This document shows, piece by piece, positions 50,537-61,145 of a DNA stretch of 64,000 bases. Each line of letters begins with the position of its first letter. Positions within the stretch are counted from its first letter, which is position 1. Below the pieces are notes generated by a model. It made no database searches. It was not told the DNA's origin and saw only the letters and a list, made by a program, of their open reading frames with translations. The position numbers were made by a program, and so were the translations under genes. Origin of the DNA: Pacificispira sp040217575 (lineage in GTDB: Bacteria > Pseudomonadota > Alphaproteobacteria > UBA8366 > Aestuariispiraceae); contig JAVJPW010000008.1 of assembly GCA_040217575.1 (NCBI GenBank), forward strand, positions 1-64,000, in the 5' to 3' direction.

Positions 50537-50989
50537 ATGCCGGACCTGAGCGCGCGCGACCTGATCGACAGGCTGGGCCTTCAGCCGCATCCGGAAGGCG
50601 GCTGGTTCGTCGAAACCTACCGCCATATACCGGACGGCGGTGGGCGCGGCGCGTCGACCGCGATCTATTACCTGTTGGAAGCGGGCGATTGTTCGGCCTG
50701 GCACCGGGTCACGGACGCGGATGAAATCTGGCACTGGTATGCGGGCGGCCCGCTGGCGCTGACGATTTCACCCAATGGCCATGATGCGGTCGCGCATCGG
50801 CTGGGCCCCGACATCGCCACCGGCCAGCGCCCGCAGGTCGTCGTCCCGGCAAACCATTGGCAGACAGCAGAAAGCCTGGGGCACTGGACCCTGGTCGGAT
50901 GCACCGTCGCACCGGCTTTCCAGTTCGAAAGTTTCGAAATGGCGCCACCGGACTGGCGGCCGACCCGGCGCGGCGGCGGCACACCATGA
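50537..50989 (+). CDS. Cupin of the DUF985 family
   Basis: 150 residues. DLIDRLGLQPHPEGGWFVETYR and AIYYLLEAGDCSAWHRVTDADEIWHWYAGGPLAL in blocks, then WTLVGCTVAPAFQFESFEMA, the signature of DUF985, a cupin family related to RmlC-like epimerases but of unknown role. It follows the GST stop by one base and overlaps the next gene in an ATGA, so the GST, DUF985 and ferredoxin-like genes are one unit. Confidence 0.88.
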   Translation: MPDLSARDLIDRLGLQPHPEGGWFVETYRHIPDGGGRGASTAIYYLLEAGDCSAWHRVTDADEIWHWYAGGPLALTISPNGHDAVAHRLGPDIATGQRPQVVVPANHWQTAESLGHWTLVGCTVAPAFQFESFEMAPPDWRPTRRGGGTP

Positions 50990-51642
50990 ACTATCAGGAA
51001 ATCGCGGCGGCGCTGGGCGAATTCGGGCTGTTGGCGCGCGGCGCCTTTCACCCGACGGTGGATGACATGGCGCCCGCTTCGGCCCGCACGGTTATACTGG
51101 TCGGCAATGCGGGCCCTGAATTCTGGGCGCGGTTCGAAGCCGACCGCAGGGACGAACCGAACCCGCTTGATGCCTGGACCAAACGCACGGTCGACAGGAT
51201 TGCCGGTCAGGTCCGGGGTTGGGGCGTCTACCCGTCCGACGGGCCGCCGTACTTTCCCTTTCAGCGCTGGGCACAGAAGGTGGACGCTGTCTTTCCGTCC
51301 CCCATCGGCCTGTTGATTCATCCTCTACACGGGCTGTGGCACGCCTATCGGGCGGCGATCTGCCTGCATCAGGCGATCCCCGTCCCGGCGCGCGAGGGAC
51401 TGCCGAATCCCTGCCTGACCTGTGCGGACAAGCCGTGCCTGACCACCTGTCCGGCCGGTGCCTTTACCGAAGACGGGTATGATGTCCCGGCCTGTGCCGC
51501 GCACCTGCGCAGGCCGGACGGCGCGGATTGCCTGTCGGACGGGTGCCGGGCGCGGCGCGCCTGTCCGGTCGCGGGGCCGCACCTGTACGCGCCCGGTCAG
51601 GCGGCGTTTCACATGAAGGCGTTTCTGGACGCGCGGGACTGA
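50986..51642 (+). CDS. Ferredoxin-like 4Fe-4S protein
   Basis: 218 residues. A QueG-like N-terminal region without the cobalamin domain motifs is followed by cysteine clusters PCLTCADKPCLTTCPAGAF and, later, CAAHLRRPDG, CLSDGCRARRACPVAG. These could hold one or two 4Fe-4S centres. Length and layout match a group annotated only as ferredoxin in alphaproteobacteria; the function is not established. The start overlaps the DUF985 stop by four bases; it ends three bases from the convergent ABC permease gene. Confidence 0.8.
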   Translation: MNYQEIAAALGEFGLLARGAFHPTVDDMAPASARTVILVGNAGPEFWARFEADRRDEPNPLDAWTKRTVDRIAGQVRGWGVYPSDGPPYFPFQRWAQKVDAVFPSPIGLLIHPLHGLWHAYRAAICLHQAIPVPAREGLPNPCLTCADKPCLTTCPAGAFTEDGYDVPACAAHLRRPDGADCLSDGCRARRACPVAGPHLYAPGQAAFHMKAFLDARD

Positions 51643-51645
51643 CGC

Positions 51646-52515
51646 CTATTTCATCGCCGCCTTGCGCTTGCGTTCGCGTTCCTTCTGGATCGTATAGACC
51701 GTTGCCGCCAGCACCGTCACCAGCACGAACAGAACGCCGATCACGTTGATGACCGGCGACAGGCCGAAACGGAAGCGCGAGCCGATTTCCGTCACCAGCG
51801 TCCAGTCCCCGCCAATGGCGAATACCGTGGTGTTGTAGTTTTCGATCGACTGAAGGAAGGCGATGACCGCCGCGGTAACGATGGTCGGCGCCAGGAACGG
51901 CAGCGTGATCCGCCGGAACATGAAAAAGCTGGATGCGCCCAGGTCCAGCGCCGCTTCTTCCAGCACGCGGTCCTGACGCTGAAGGCGCGCCATGAACAAC
52001 AGCATGGAATAGGACGCAATGAAGCTTGCCTGTGCCAGCACCGTCAGAAGCAGACCGCCCGGCACGCTGAACCGTCCCCAGAAGATCAGGGTCGAAATCC
52101 CAAGGATGATCCCCGGCATCAGAAGCGGCGACACCAGGATTGCGTACAGAATGTTGTTATAGCGGCTTTGCAGCCGGGTCAGGATGAACGCCCCCGACAG
52201 GCCCAGCGGCAGGGAAATGACAATCACGCCCACCGCGACAATCAGCGAATTCACGATCCCTTGCAGGATGCGCTGGTCTTCGGCCAGTTCGCCGAACCAT
52301 TGCAGTGTCCAGCCCCGCCATTGCGTGATCGACGGATAGTCATAGGCATTGAACGCCGCCAGCGACATGACCAGAAGCGGCGCGAACAGATAGATGAAGA
52401 AAACGCCGATATAGACCTTCAGGATCACGTCGGACCAGGCGATGCCGCCGCTGCGCCGGGCCGCGGCCGCCGGGGCCGTGCCGTTGGAGGTACCGTTGGA
52501 AGCAATTGCCGTCAT
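51646..52515 (-). CDS. Polyamine-type ABC transporter permease (PotC-like)
   Basis: 289 residues with six membrane helices. EAALDLGASSFFMFRRITLPFLAPTIVTAAVIAFLQS, in blocks, is the EAA loop contacting the ATPase. A GIILGISTLIFWGRF helix and the SIENYNTTVFAIGG periplasmic turn agree with the PotC branch. Part of the operon PotD-A-B-C. The C-terminus is strongly basic (KERERKRKAAMK). Inner membrane. Imports putrescine, spermidine or a similar compound, by family. Confidence 0.9.
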   Translation of the reverse strand: MTAIASNGTSNGTAPAAAARRSGGIAWSDVILKVYIGVFFIYLFAPLLVMSLAAFNAYDYPSITQWRGWTLQWFGELAEDQRILQGIVNSLIVAVGVIVISLPLGLSGAFILTRLQSRYNNILYAILVSPLLMPGIILGISTLIFWGRFSVPGGLLLTVLAQASFIASYSMLLFMARLQRQDRVLEEAALDLGASSFFMFRRITLPFLAPTIVTAAVIAFLQSIENYNTTVFAIGGDWTLVTEIGSRFRFGLSPVINVIGVLFVLVTVLAATVYTIQKERERKRKAAMK

Positions 52516-52528
52516 GGTTCCGCGCCCC

Positions 52529-53563
52529 CTATTTCGCGATGTCGCGGATGCCGACCCGGAAGACCCGCATCATGATCAGGATGAACACCAGACAGACCAG
52601 CACCAGGCTGAAGGAATAGGCCGCCCCCACATTCCAGTTCTGGCTTTCGAAGAACTGCCGGTAGATCAGTTGCGAGAACCAGTCGCCGGACCGTCCCCGC
52701 GTCATGATCTGCGGCACGGAATAGGACCCGACCGACAGCATGAAGGTCATGATGCACCCGACCGCGATTCCCGGCTTGGCGTGGGGAATGACAACCTTCC
52801 AATGGGTGCGGATCGTCCCCGCGCCCAGATCCTGCGCCGCTTCCAGCTGGTTCTTGTCCAGCGTGTCGACGGTGTTGTAGATCGGGAAGACCATGAACAG
52901 AACATAGGCGTATATCAGCGCCACGAAGACGGACCCCGAATATTCCAGGAACGGAACCCAGGTGCGGTCTTCGAAACTGACCATGCCCAGCCAGGCCAGA
53001 ACCGAATTGATGACGCCCTGATAGTCCAGGATCATCAGCCAGGCATAAACGCGCAGAAGTTCGTTGATCGCATAGGGGACGATCAACCCCAGAAGAAGCA
53101 GTGCCGCGCGCTGCGGTGTGGCCAGTTTCGCGATCGTAAAGGCGATGGGATAGCACACGATCAACGCCAAAACCGTCACGCACAGCGAATACAGGATGCT
53201 TTTTACAAAGATCGTGAAATGCAGCGATGACATTTTCGTGTAATTCGCGAACCCATAGACCCGGGGCGGGTCCGTTTCCTGGGCTTCCAGTTCGGCGATC
53301 GTCGTGGTCAGCGTGTCGATCTGTTCCTGGATCGCGGGCTTTTCGTCATCGCCTGCATTGTTCAAATCATATTCCAGCAGCCCCAGGTCCGAATAGGCCC
53401 GGTCGATGCGCATGCCCAGCTGGTCGTCCCGGTCGATCAGCCACAGGGAATTTTCGACCATGAAGGCCTGCGGCAGAATAATCAGGACCAGCATCCAGAA
53501 TGCCGTCAGGGCGACAAAAAGGGTGGTCAGCCCCTTTCCATAGCTGCGCAGAAGTTCATTCAT
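52529..53563 (-). CDS. Polyamine-type ABC transporter permease (PotB-like)
   Basis: 344 residues, six membrane helices. EAA loop LEAAQDLGAGTIRTHWKVVIPHAKPG, and SVGSYSVPQIMTRGRSGDWFSQLIYRQF typical of PotB. Between helices 1 and 2 there is an unusual periplasmic insertion of about 70 residues rich in acid and coiled-coil-like (LLEYDLNNAGDDEKPAIQEQ, TLTTTIAELEAQET), which makes this subunit longer than standard PotB. Overlaps potA by eight bases; 13 bases before potC. Confidence 0.9.
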   Translation of the reverse strand: MNELLRSYGKGLTTLFVALTAFWMLVLIILPQAFMVENSLWLIDRDDQLGMRIDRAYSDLGLLEYDLNNAGDDEKPAIQEQIDTLTTTIAELEAQETDPPRVYGFANYTKMSSLHFTIFVKSILYSLCVTVLALIVCYPIAFTIAKLATPQRAALLLLGLIVPYAINELLRVYAWLMILDYQGVINSVLAWLGMVSFEDRTWVPFLEYSGSVFVALIYAYVLFMVFPIYNTVDTLDKNQLEAAQDLGAGTIRTHWKVVIPHAKPGIAVGCIMTFMLSVGSYSVPQIMTRGRSGDWFSQLIYRQFFESQNWNVGAAYSFSLVLVCLVFILIMMRVFRVGIRDIAK

Positions 53564-54638
53564 CGTTGACCTCGCCCGCGCGCATGACGACCGCATCGGA
53601 CGCGTTGAACCCGACCCGGGCCGCGCCGGTCAGGTCGCCATGCTGGCCCAGGTTTGCCTGATGGACGATGAAGTCGCCGTGGTTGGCCTTGAAAAACAGG
53701 TTCACATAGGCGCCTTCCAGATCGCGGCGTTCGAAATTCGCGTCGAACGCGTTATCCAATGCGACCCCGTTTACGACCTGGCTTCGTTCGGGCCGCACGA
53801 ACAGCATCGCGCGTTCGCCGGACGACAACTTGTCCTGATTGATCCCGCGCAGGGGGCCATAGGGCGTTTCGATGACCGCGAAATCGCTGTCTGCCTTCGC
53901 GACCTTGCCTTCCAGCACGTTGTTTTCACCGACGAAGGTGGCGACGAACGGCGTCCTGGGGTTGGCATAGATGCGGTCGACGGTGTCGACCTGTTCGACA
54001 ACACCCGCCTTCATCACGGCGATACGGTCGGACATGGTCAGTGCCTCCCCCTGATCGTGTGTGATGAAGATGAAGGTGACGCCCGTCTTGCGCTGGATGG
54101 CCTTCAGTTCCGCGCGCATATACTGGCGCAGTTTCAGGTCCAGCGCCGACAGCGGTTCGTCCAGCAACAGGACCGCCGGTTCCACCGCCAGTGCGCGGGC
54201 AATGGCGACACGCTGTTTCTGGCCGCCGGACAGTTCGTTGGGGGATTTTTCCTCATGCCCCTGAAGGCCGACCAGCGCCAGAAGCTCGAACGCCTTCTCC
54301 CGGCGGGTCTTCAGGTCGATGCCGCGCGCTTCCAGGCCGAAGGCGACATTTTCCCAATTACTCATCAACGGGAAAAGTGCCAGATTCTGGAAAATCAGCG
54401 CCGTCGGGCGCTTCGCCGGGCCCAGGCCGCGCATATTGTCGTCGCCGATGAAGACATTGCCTTGCGTCGGTTCGATGAAACCGGACACCATGCGCAGGAT
54501 CGTCGTCTTCCCGCAGCCCGACGGTCCCAGAACGGAAAAGAACTCGCCCGCGTTGATCTTCAGACTGGTCTTGTGAACGGCGGTGAAATCGCCGAAGCGC
54601 ATCACCGTATCTTCAAGGCGCACATCCTTCCCGCGCAT
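53556..54638 (-). CDS. Polyamine-type ABC transporter ATP-binding protein (PotA-like)
   Basis: 360 residues. Walker A GPSGCGKT (38-45), ELSGGQKQRVAIARAL signature, VLLLDEPLSALDLKLR Walker B and the H-loop in FIFITHDQGEALTM, then a TOBE domain from about residue 260 (GLDGALF-like FVRPERSQVV). Energises PotB/PotC. A perfect GGAGGGG ribosome site lies before ATG 54638. Overlaps potB by eight bases. Confidence 0.93.
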   Translation of the reverse strand: MRGKDVRLEDTVMRFGDFTAVHKTSLKINAGEFFSVLGPSGCGKTTILRMVSGFIEPTQGNVFIGDDNMRGLGPAKRPTALIFQNLALFPLMSNWENVAFGLEARGIDLKTRREKAFELLALVGLQGHEEKSPNELSGGQKQRVAIARALAVEPAVLLLDEPLSALDLKLRQYMRAELKAIQRKTGVTFIFITHDQGEALTMSDRIAVMKAGVVEQVDTVDRIYANPRTPFVATFVGENNVLEGKVAKADSDFAVIETPYGPLRGINQDKLSSGERAMLFVRPERSQVVNGVALDNAFDANFERRDLEGAYVNLFFKANHGDFIVHQANLGQHGDLTGAARVGFNASDAVVMRAGEVNDE

Positions 54639-54726
54639 GACATCCCCTCCTGTCGTTACGGCCGGAAACTTTGCGATTTGCCGGGACCGGTCGTTCCAAC
54701 CCCTGGAGCGTGGCCCCAAAAGCGGT

Positions 54727-54756
54727 TCGGGCGGCGCCTTGTTCGACACCGCCCGA
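54727..54756 (-). terminator. Hairpin between the binding-protein and ATPase genes
   Basis: Perfect eight-base stem, TCGGGCGG (54727-54734) and CCGCCCGA (54749-54756), with a 14-base loop, lying 16 bases past the binding-protein stop. No good T-run follows on the minus strand, so it may stabilise the upstream mRNA or cause partial termination, giving more binding protein than transporter, as often seen in ABC operons. Confidence 0.5.
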
Positions 54757-54772
54757 TCCGGACTTCCAGGAA

Positions 54773-55888
54773 TTAGGCGTTGGTGATCCGTTCCACATAT
54801 TCCTGACGCAGCGGCGCGAAGTACGGCGTATCCGCCTGCCACCACCAGAGGTTCGCCAGAGCCTCTTCGGTATAGACTTCGTTGAACTGCGCCTTGTAGT
54901 CGTCACCGGCATATTCGGCCGCGCCGACGACCGCGGAATTGTAGCCGGTGTTGGCGGCGAACATGCCCGCCATTTCCGGATCCAGCATCGCGTTGATGAA
55001 GGCATAGGCCTGGTCGACATTGGCCGCGCCGGACGTGACGCCCATGGAATCCATCCAGGTGATGCCGCCTTCGACCGGCATGCGATACTTGTAGTTGGCA
55101 TTTTCGCGGTTCAGCAGCAGACCCGTGGTGTCCCAGGTCTGGCCGATCGTGGCGCCCGCGTCGGTGAAGGCCGCGGTGGCTTCGGTTGCGTTGTTCCAGA
55201 AGGCGGCGATGTTATCCTTGCGCTCCAGGATGAAATTCGTGCACGCGTCCCAGATGCGGCGCGCGTCGTCTTCGGAACGATAGATGTCCAGCGCCCGGTT
55301 GGACGGCACTTCGCCCGTGGCATCCAGATAGATGGCGACGCCCATGATGACCGACTTCTGACGGAAGGCGGCGGCACCGGCGGCTTCCGGCGTCCACAGG
55401 GACCCGAAGGAAACCTCGTCGCGGTCCATCGGCCAGACGCTGCTGTCATAGGTGATCGCCTCGGTCCCCCAATCGAACGGCAGCAGGTAACGCTTGCCGC
55501 GATAGGTGGCGCCCAGATTGATGGAATCGCGCACCATGGACGGGATGATGTTGTCCATGTTGACGCGGTTTTCGTCCAGCGGCGCAAGCAGGTCGTTCGG
55601 ATAGTAGTTCGGGCCGTTCGTGACCGACGGGAAAATCACGTCGAAACCCGTACCGCCGGCGGCCAGCAGCTTGTTTTCGGCTTCGTCGTTGGACCCGAAG
55701 GTGGACAGGTTGACCGTGATGCCGGTGTCGGCTTCGAACTTTTCGATCATGTTGTCCTGGACGTAGTCGCCCCAGGCGAAGACATCGACCTGACCGGACG
55801 ACGCCAGCGCATCATGGGCTTTCAGAATGGCCGGTGCAGCGATGACGGCTGCGGTTCCCTGCAAAACGGCGCGACGGGTAAATGACAT
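54773..55888 (-). CDS. Periplasmic polyamine-type binding protein (PotD-like)
   Basis: 371 residues. Tat-like signal (SFTRRAVLQGTAAVIAAPAIL) then mature sequence GQVDVFAWGDYVQDNMIEKFEADTGITVNLSTFGSNDEAENKLLA in blocks, typical of spermidine/putrescine-binding proteins (SBP_bac_8). Ligand-pocket residues such as LPFDWGTEAITYDSS and GQTWDTTGLLL are present. Aromatic and acidic residues suggest a cationic ligand, but the exact polyamine is unknown. First gene of its operon; the 213-base gap before it (55889-56101) holds the promoter region and shows no gene. Confidence 0.92.
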   Translation of the reverse strand: MSFTRRAVLQGTAAVIAAPAILKAHDALASSGQVDVFAWGDYVQDNMIEKFEADTGITVNLSTFGSNDEAENKLLAAGGTGFDVIFPSVTNGPNYYPNDLLAPLDENRVNMDNIIPSMVRDSINLGATYRGKRYLLPFDWGTEAITYDSSVWPMDRDEVSFGSLWTPEAAGAAAFRQKSVIMGVAIYLDATGEVPSNRALDIYRSEDDARRIWDACTNFILERKDNIAAFWNNATEATAAFTDAGATIGQTWDTTGLLLNRENANYKYRMPVEGGITWMDSMGVTSGAANVDQAYAFINAMLDPEMAGMFAANTGYNSAVVGAAEYAGDDYKAQFNEVYTEEALANLWWWQADTPYFAPLRQEYVERITNA

Positions 55889-56101
55889 GGGGACCCCCTT
55901 TGATGTCCATTGATATGGAATTATGACGCGAACGAAGGCTTTCGCTGCGCGAGGGGTTTCCATTACTCCCGCGACTTGAACGATCCGTGACCGATGCGTT
56001 GCAGAATCTTTAACTTCGGTTGACAGAATGATGACCGGCCCGGCGCAAAACCCACGGGCCGGGGATTTGCCTTTTCCGGCCAATCCGCTAGATAGCGGGT
56101 C

Positions 56102-56602
56102 ATGACGGACGGCACACACCCGCATCACGACCATCAGGCACCGCCCGCCGCGACGTGGCTCGGCTATGGCGGCCTTGTTCCCTTTTTCCTTCCGGCCATC
56201 GGGCTGTGGCAGCCGGCGCTGGCGGAATTTCAGGAACTTCTGTTCGCGGTGCAATTCGCCTATGCCGCGATCATCCTGTCCTTTCTGGGGGCGGTGCATT
56301 GGGGCCGGGCGCTGGCGGGCGACCCGTCGTCGGCACAACCGACCGGCCGGTTGGTCTGGTCCGTAACGCCGGCCCTGTTCGGCTGGGTGCTTCTGATCGT
56401 ACCCATCGTGCTGCCGGACCCGCGGCTGATCAGTTTCGGTTTCGCGCTGACCTTTACCGTCGCCTATATCGTCGACCTTCGCGCCGTGCGTGCCGGGCAC
56501 TTCCCGGCCTGGTACGGGACATTGCGCAAGCGTCTGACGACCGGGGTATTGGCGTCCTTCATCCTGTCGCTCACCGCCGGGACGATGCTGATCGGCGGCT
56601 AG
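56102..56602 (+). CDS. DUF3429 family membrane protein
   Basis: 166 residues with an N-terminal histidine-rich stretch (GTHPHHDHQAPP) and five membrane helices. LGYGGLVPFFLPAIGLW, AYAAIILSFLGAVHWGRAL, YIVDLRAVRAGHFPAWYGTLRKRLT are the defining blocks of DUF3429, which is of unknown function in proteobacteria. The histidine-rich start is unusual and could bind metal. It shares a CTAG stop overlap with the convergent DMT transporter gene. Confidence 0.88.
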   Translation: MTDGTHPHHDHQAPPAATWLGYGGLVPFFLPAIGLWQPALAEFQELLFAVQFAYAAIILSFLGAVHWGRALAGDPSSAQPTGRLVWSVTPALFGWVLLIVPIVLPDPRLISFGFALTFTVAYIVDLRAVRAGHFPAWYGTLRKRLTTGVLASFILSLTAGTMLIGG

Positions 56603-57555
56603 CTTTCGGCCTGTTTCGCCAGTTGCTGTTCGCGCCTTGCGACATAGATCGCGGAACCGGCAATGACCGCCGCGCCGATCCAGGTATAGGCGTCCGACAG
56701 ATGCCCGAACGCGAAATAGCCGATCAGCGCCGCGAACGGCAGACGCGCATAGTCGAACGGCATCACCAGTGACGCATCGGCGGCGGAAAAGGCCCGCGTC
56801 AGGAAGACATGGCCGACCGCCCCCAACAGGCCGAGGCCGATCCCGATCAGCCAGAATTCAAGGCGCATCGGCACCCAGACGACGATGGCGGGCACCAGCG
56901 TCCCGATCGTCAGGCCGATATTCGTCCAGAAGACGATGCGTTCCGACGAATCGGTCCGGGTCAGAAGCTTTATGACCAGCACCGCCATCGCCATGAACAG
57001 CGTGGCCGCCACGGCCCAGATCATCCCTTCGGACAGGGGAACATGCCCCGGCCGGACGATGACAAGCACCCCGACGAACCCGATCAGGACCGCCGACCAG
57101 CGCCGCAGCCGCACGGTTTCGCGCAGGATCAGCGCACTGCCCACGGTCGCGAACAGGGGCGCGGTGAAGGTGATCGCCGTCATTTCCGCCAACGGCAGTT
57201 TCGCCACCGCGATCATGAATATGCACACGCCGACGGCCGACGACAGGCCCCGGAACGCCATCAGCCACGGCCGTTCCGGCTTCATCCAGCCGATCCCGTG
57301 CTTCAGGATCGACGGCGCCAGCATCGGCATCATGGCAATGGTCGCGAACAGGCTGCGCAGGAACGCGATCTGAAGCGGGTCCATCCCGTTTTCGGCGGCA
57401 TATTTGGCAAGCCCGCTCAACGCCGCCAGCAACAGCGCCGCCACCGTCATCAGAACCGCGCCCAGCATCGGCCGATTGACCGGCGGGCGCGACGGCGCAT
57501 CCGGCGAAAGCGGCTTTGCGGGCGGATGATCGAGTTCGACGATCGGGGGGCTCAT
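56599..57555 (-). CDS. EamA/DMT-family transporter
   Basis: 318 residues with ten membrane helices in two EamA repeats (TVAALLLAALSGLAKYAAENG..., and a second from about residue 180, IWAVAATLFMAMAVLVIKLL). A proline-rich cytosolic N-terminal tail of 30 residues precedes helix 1. Exporter of unknown metabolite; a RhaT/S-adenosylmethionine-type assignment is not supported. ATG 57555 chosen. Different sequence from the DMT protein at 18978-19856. Confidence 0.88.
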   Translation of the reverse strand: MSPPIVELDHPPAKPLSPDAPSRPPVNRPMLGAVLMTVAALLLAALSGLAKYAAENGMDPLQIAFLRSLFATIAMMPMLAPSILKHGIGWMKPERPWLMAFRGLSSAVGVCIFMIAVAKLPLAEMTAITFTAPLFATVGSALILRETVRLRRWSAVLIGFVGVLVIVRPGHVPLSEGMIWAVAATLFMAMAVLVIKLLTRTDSSERIVFWTNIGLTIGTLVPAIVVWVPMRLEFWLIGIGLGLLGAVGHVFLTRAFSAADASLVMPFDYARLPFAALIGYFAFGHLSDAYTWIGAAVIAGSAIYVARREQQLAKQAES

Positions 57556-57713
57556 GACGGGGCCTGTCTCACATCTTGGCCTGGGGCTGATACACGTGCT
57601 AATCCAGTCCCCTAACAAGCCTTACGCAATCCGGATTGCCAAGGGGGTGGCCGGGCCCGACAGCCGTTCCGGCGCCGCACAAGACAAGAACCGCCAAGGG
57701 AGTGACCGCGACC

Positions 57714-59662
<1,949 letters not shown>

Positions 59663-59666
<4 letters not shown>

Positions 59667-60178
59667 CCGGCGGTACCCGCCGCCAGCTTTCGGGCGCGGG
59701 CACGGACGGCTGCGCGCGGATGTTCCAGCCCGTCGCGGATCAGGGCATCGGCCGCCGCGCCCGCGCCTGAAAGCGTGACCGCAACCTCCAGCGCATAGGC
59801 CGCCACGATGGCGCTGCGGTCACCGGTCATGTCGACGGCCAGCGCATGGATTTCGGCGGCTTTCGGGTGGTCGCGCCCGAACCGGGCCGCAACGCGCAGG
59901 AAGTTCTCCCGTGCCTCCCACCCATCGAAGCGGCCGATCTCAGCGATGAAGAAGTCCAGAATTGCGGGCGCGAGGGTCGGTTTCTTAAGTGCCGAATCCT
60001 TCAACGCATGGGTCCCGTGGGACACCACGACCGCATCGCCCGCATGACGAACCAACAGGTCGAACAGGTCCGCCGGGTCGATGCCCCCGCCGGCCAGTTC
60101 CTGCCCGATGGCCGGGGCCTCCCCCACCGTCTTTCGCGCACCGGCCTTCAGCCGTTGCAGCAGCGTGCCATCGTTCAT
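59663..60178 (-). CDS. Hypothetical protein, helical
   Basis: 171 residues, no family recognised. All helical with repeats of about 30-40 residues (AILDFFIAEIGRFDGWEAREN, HALAVDMTGDRSAIVAAYALEVAVTLSG) that may be HEAT-like. No signal or membrane helix. Coupled to the LysR gene by an ATGA overlap and expressed from the same promoter. Probably soluble; it could work with the regulator or be an unrelated passenger. Confidence 0.6.
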
Positions 60179-61050
60179 CCCCGGAATGCCGCCTTCAGCG
60201 CCGCCGCCATGGCGTTTGCGGCGGGGTTGTCCTTCATCCCCGCCGAAATGCGCAGGACCAGTGTCGTACCCGGCAGCGGGTCGGGAAAGCCGTCTTCCGC
60301 GCCCAGGATCGTCAGCCCGTCATGGACCGTCCCTTCGGCCAGCATGCCGACGGCGATTCCGGCATCCAGGGCGGCGACGACGCCTTCGGCGCTTTCGCTG
60401 GAATAGACCACGCGATAGGGCCTGCGCATCCGCGCCAGATAGGTCAGCGCCGCGTCCCGCCACCAGCAGTCCCGGTCGAACAGCGCGACCGGCAACGGGT
60501 CGCGCCGCCAGCCCGTGTTGCGCCGGGACGCCGCCCAATGCACCGGTTCGCGCATCAGCACATCCCCATCGTCGGGGACGCGTTCGGCGTCATAGACGGC
60601 GATGTCCAGCGCGCCTGAATCCAGTGCCGCGGAAAAGCCGCTGCTCATGGCACAACTGACGGCGATTTCGGTCAGCGGATGCGCGGCCGCGAATTCACCG
60701 ACCACGCGGGACAGGACGCCATGGCGGATTTCATCCGGTATCCCGACCTTCAGGCGCCCCGCCAGACCCGCCCCCGAAAGCTCGCTCAACGCCCGGTCCA
60801 GGTCGCCCACCACCTGACGCGCGACCGTTTCCAGCCGTTCGCCCGCGGACGACAGGCGCACGCCCCGCCCGTGACGGTCGAACACCGGCTGGCCGATCAG
60901 GTCTTCCAGCTGCTTGATCTGCAGGCTTGCCGCCGACTGGGTGCGGAAAATCCGCCGGGCGCCGCCGGTGATGCTGCCGCTGTCGGCCACCGCCAGAAAG
61001 GTGCGCAACAGGTCGCTGTCCAGATTCCGGGTCGACAACCCATCAACCAT
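60175..61050 (-). CDS. LysR-family transcriptional regulator
   Basis: 291 residues. N-terminal winged helix-turn-helix (LDSDLLRTFLAVADSGSITGGARRIFRTQSAASLQIKQLEDLIG read over blocks) and a type 2 periplasmic-binding-like effector domain from about residue 90 (RLKVGIPDEIRHGVLSRVVGEF). Effector unknown. Divergent from the permease gene, which is its most likely target, and translationally coupled to the small gene after it. Confidence 0.9.
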   Translation of the reverse strand: MVDGLSTRNLDSDLLRTFLAVADSGSITGGARRIFRTQSAASLQIKQLEDLIGQPVFDRHGRGVRLSSAGERLETVARQVVGDLDRALSELSGAGLAGRLKVGIPDEIRHGVLSRVVGEFAAAHPLTEIAVSCAMSSGFSAALDSGALDIAVYDAERVPDDGDVLMREPVHWAASRRNTGWRRDPLPVALFDRDCWWRDAALTYLARMRRPYRVVYSSESAEGVVAALDAGIAVGMLAEGTVHDGLTILGAEDGFPDPLPGTTLVLRISAGMKDNPAANAMAAALKAAFRG

Positions 61051-61145
61051 ACCAATACCTCATATTAATATTACAAGCTTTATAAATACCTTTTTCGCCC
61101 CCAGACTCAAGCACAGGAAGAAACGACCGACGGCGGAACCACCCG
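61051..61145. promoter_or_regulatory. Divergent LysR/permease promoter region
   Basis: 95 bases, markedly AT-rich in the middle. A perfect 10-base palindrome ATATTAATAT occupies 61063-61072 approximately, with AAGCTTTATAAATAC nearby as a possible -10 region for the permease. LysR sites usually contain T-N11-A dyads, and the palindrome is a candidate centre. Exact sites need mapping. Confidence 0.45.
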
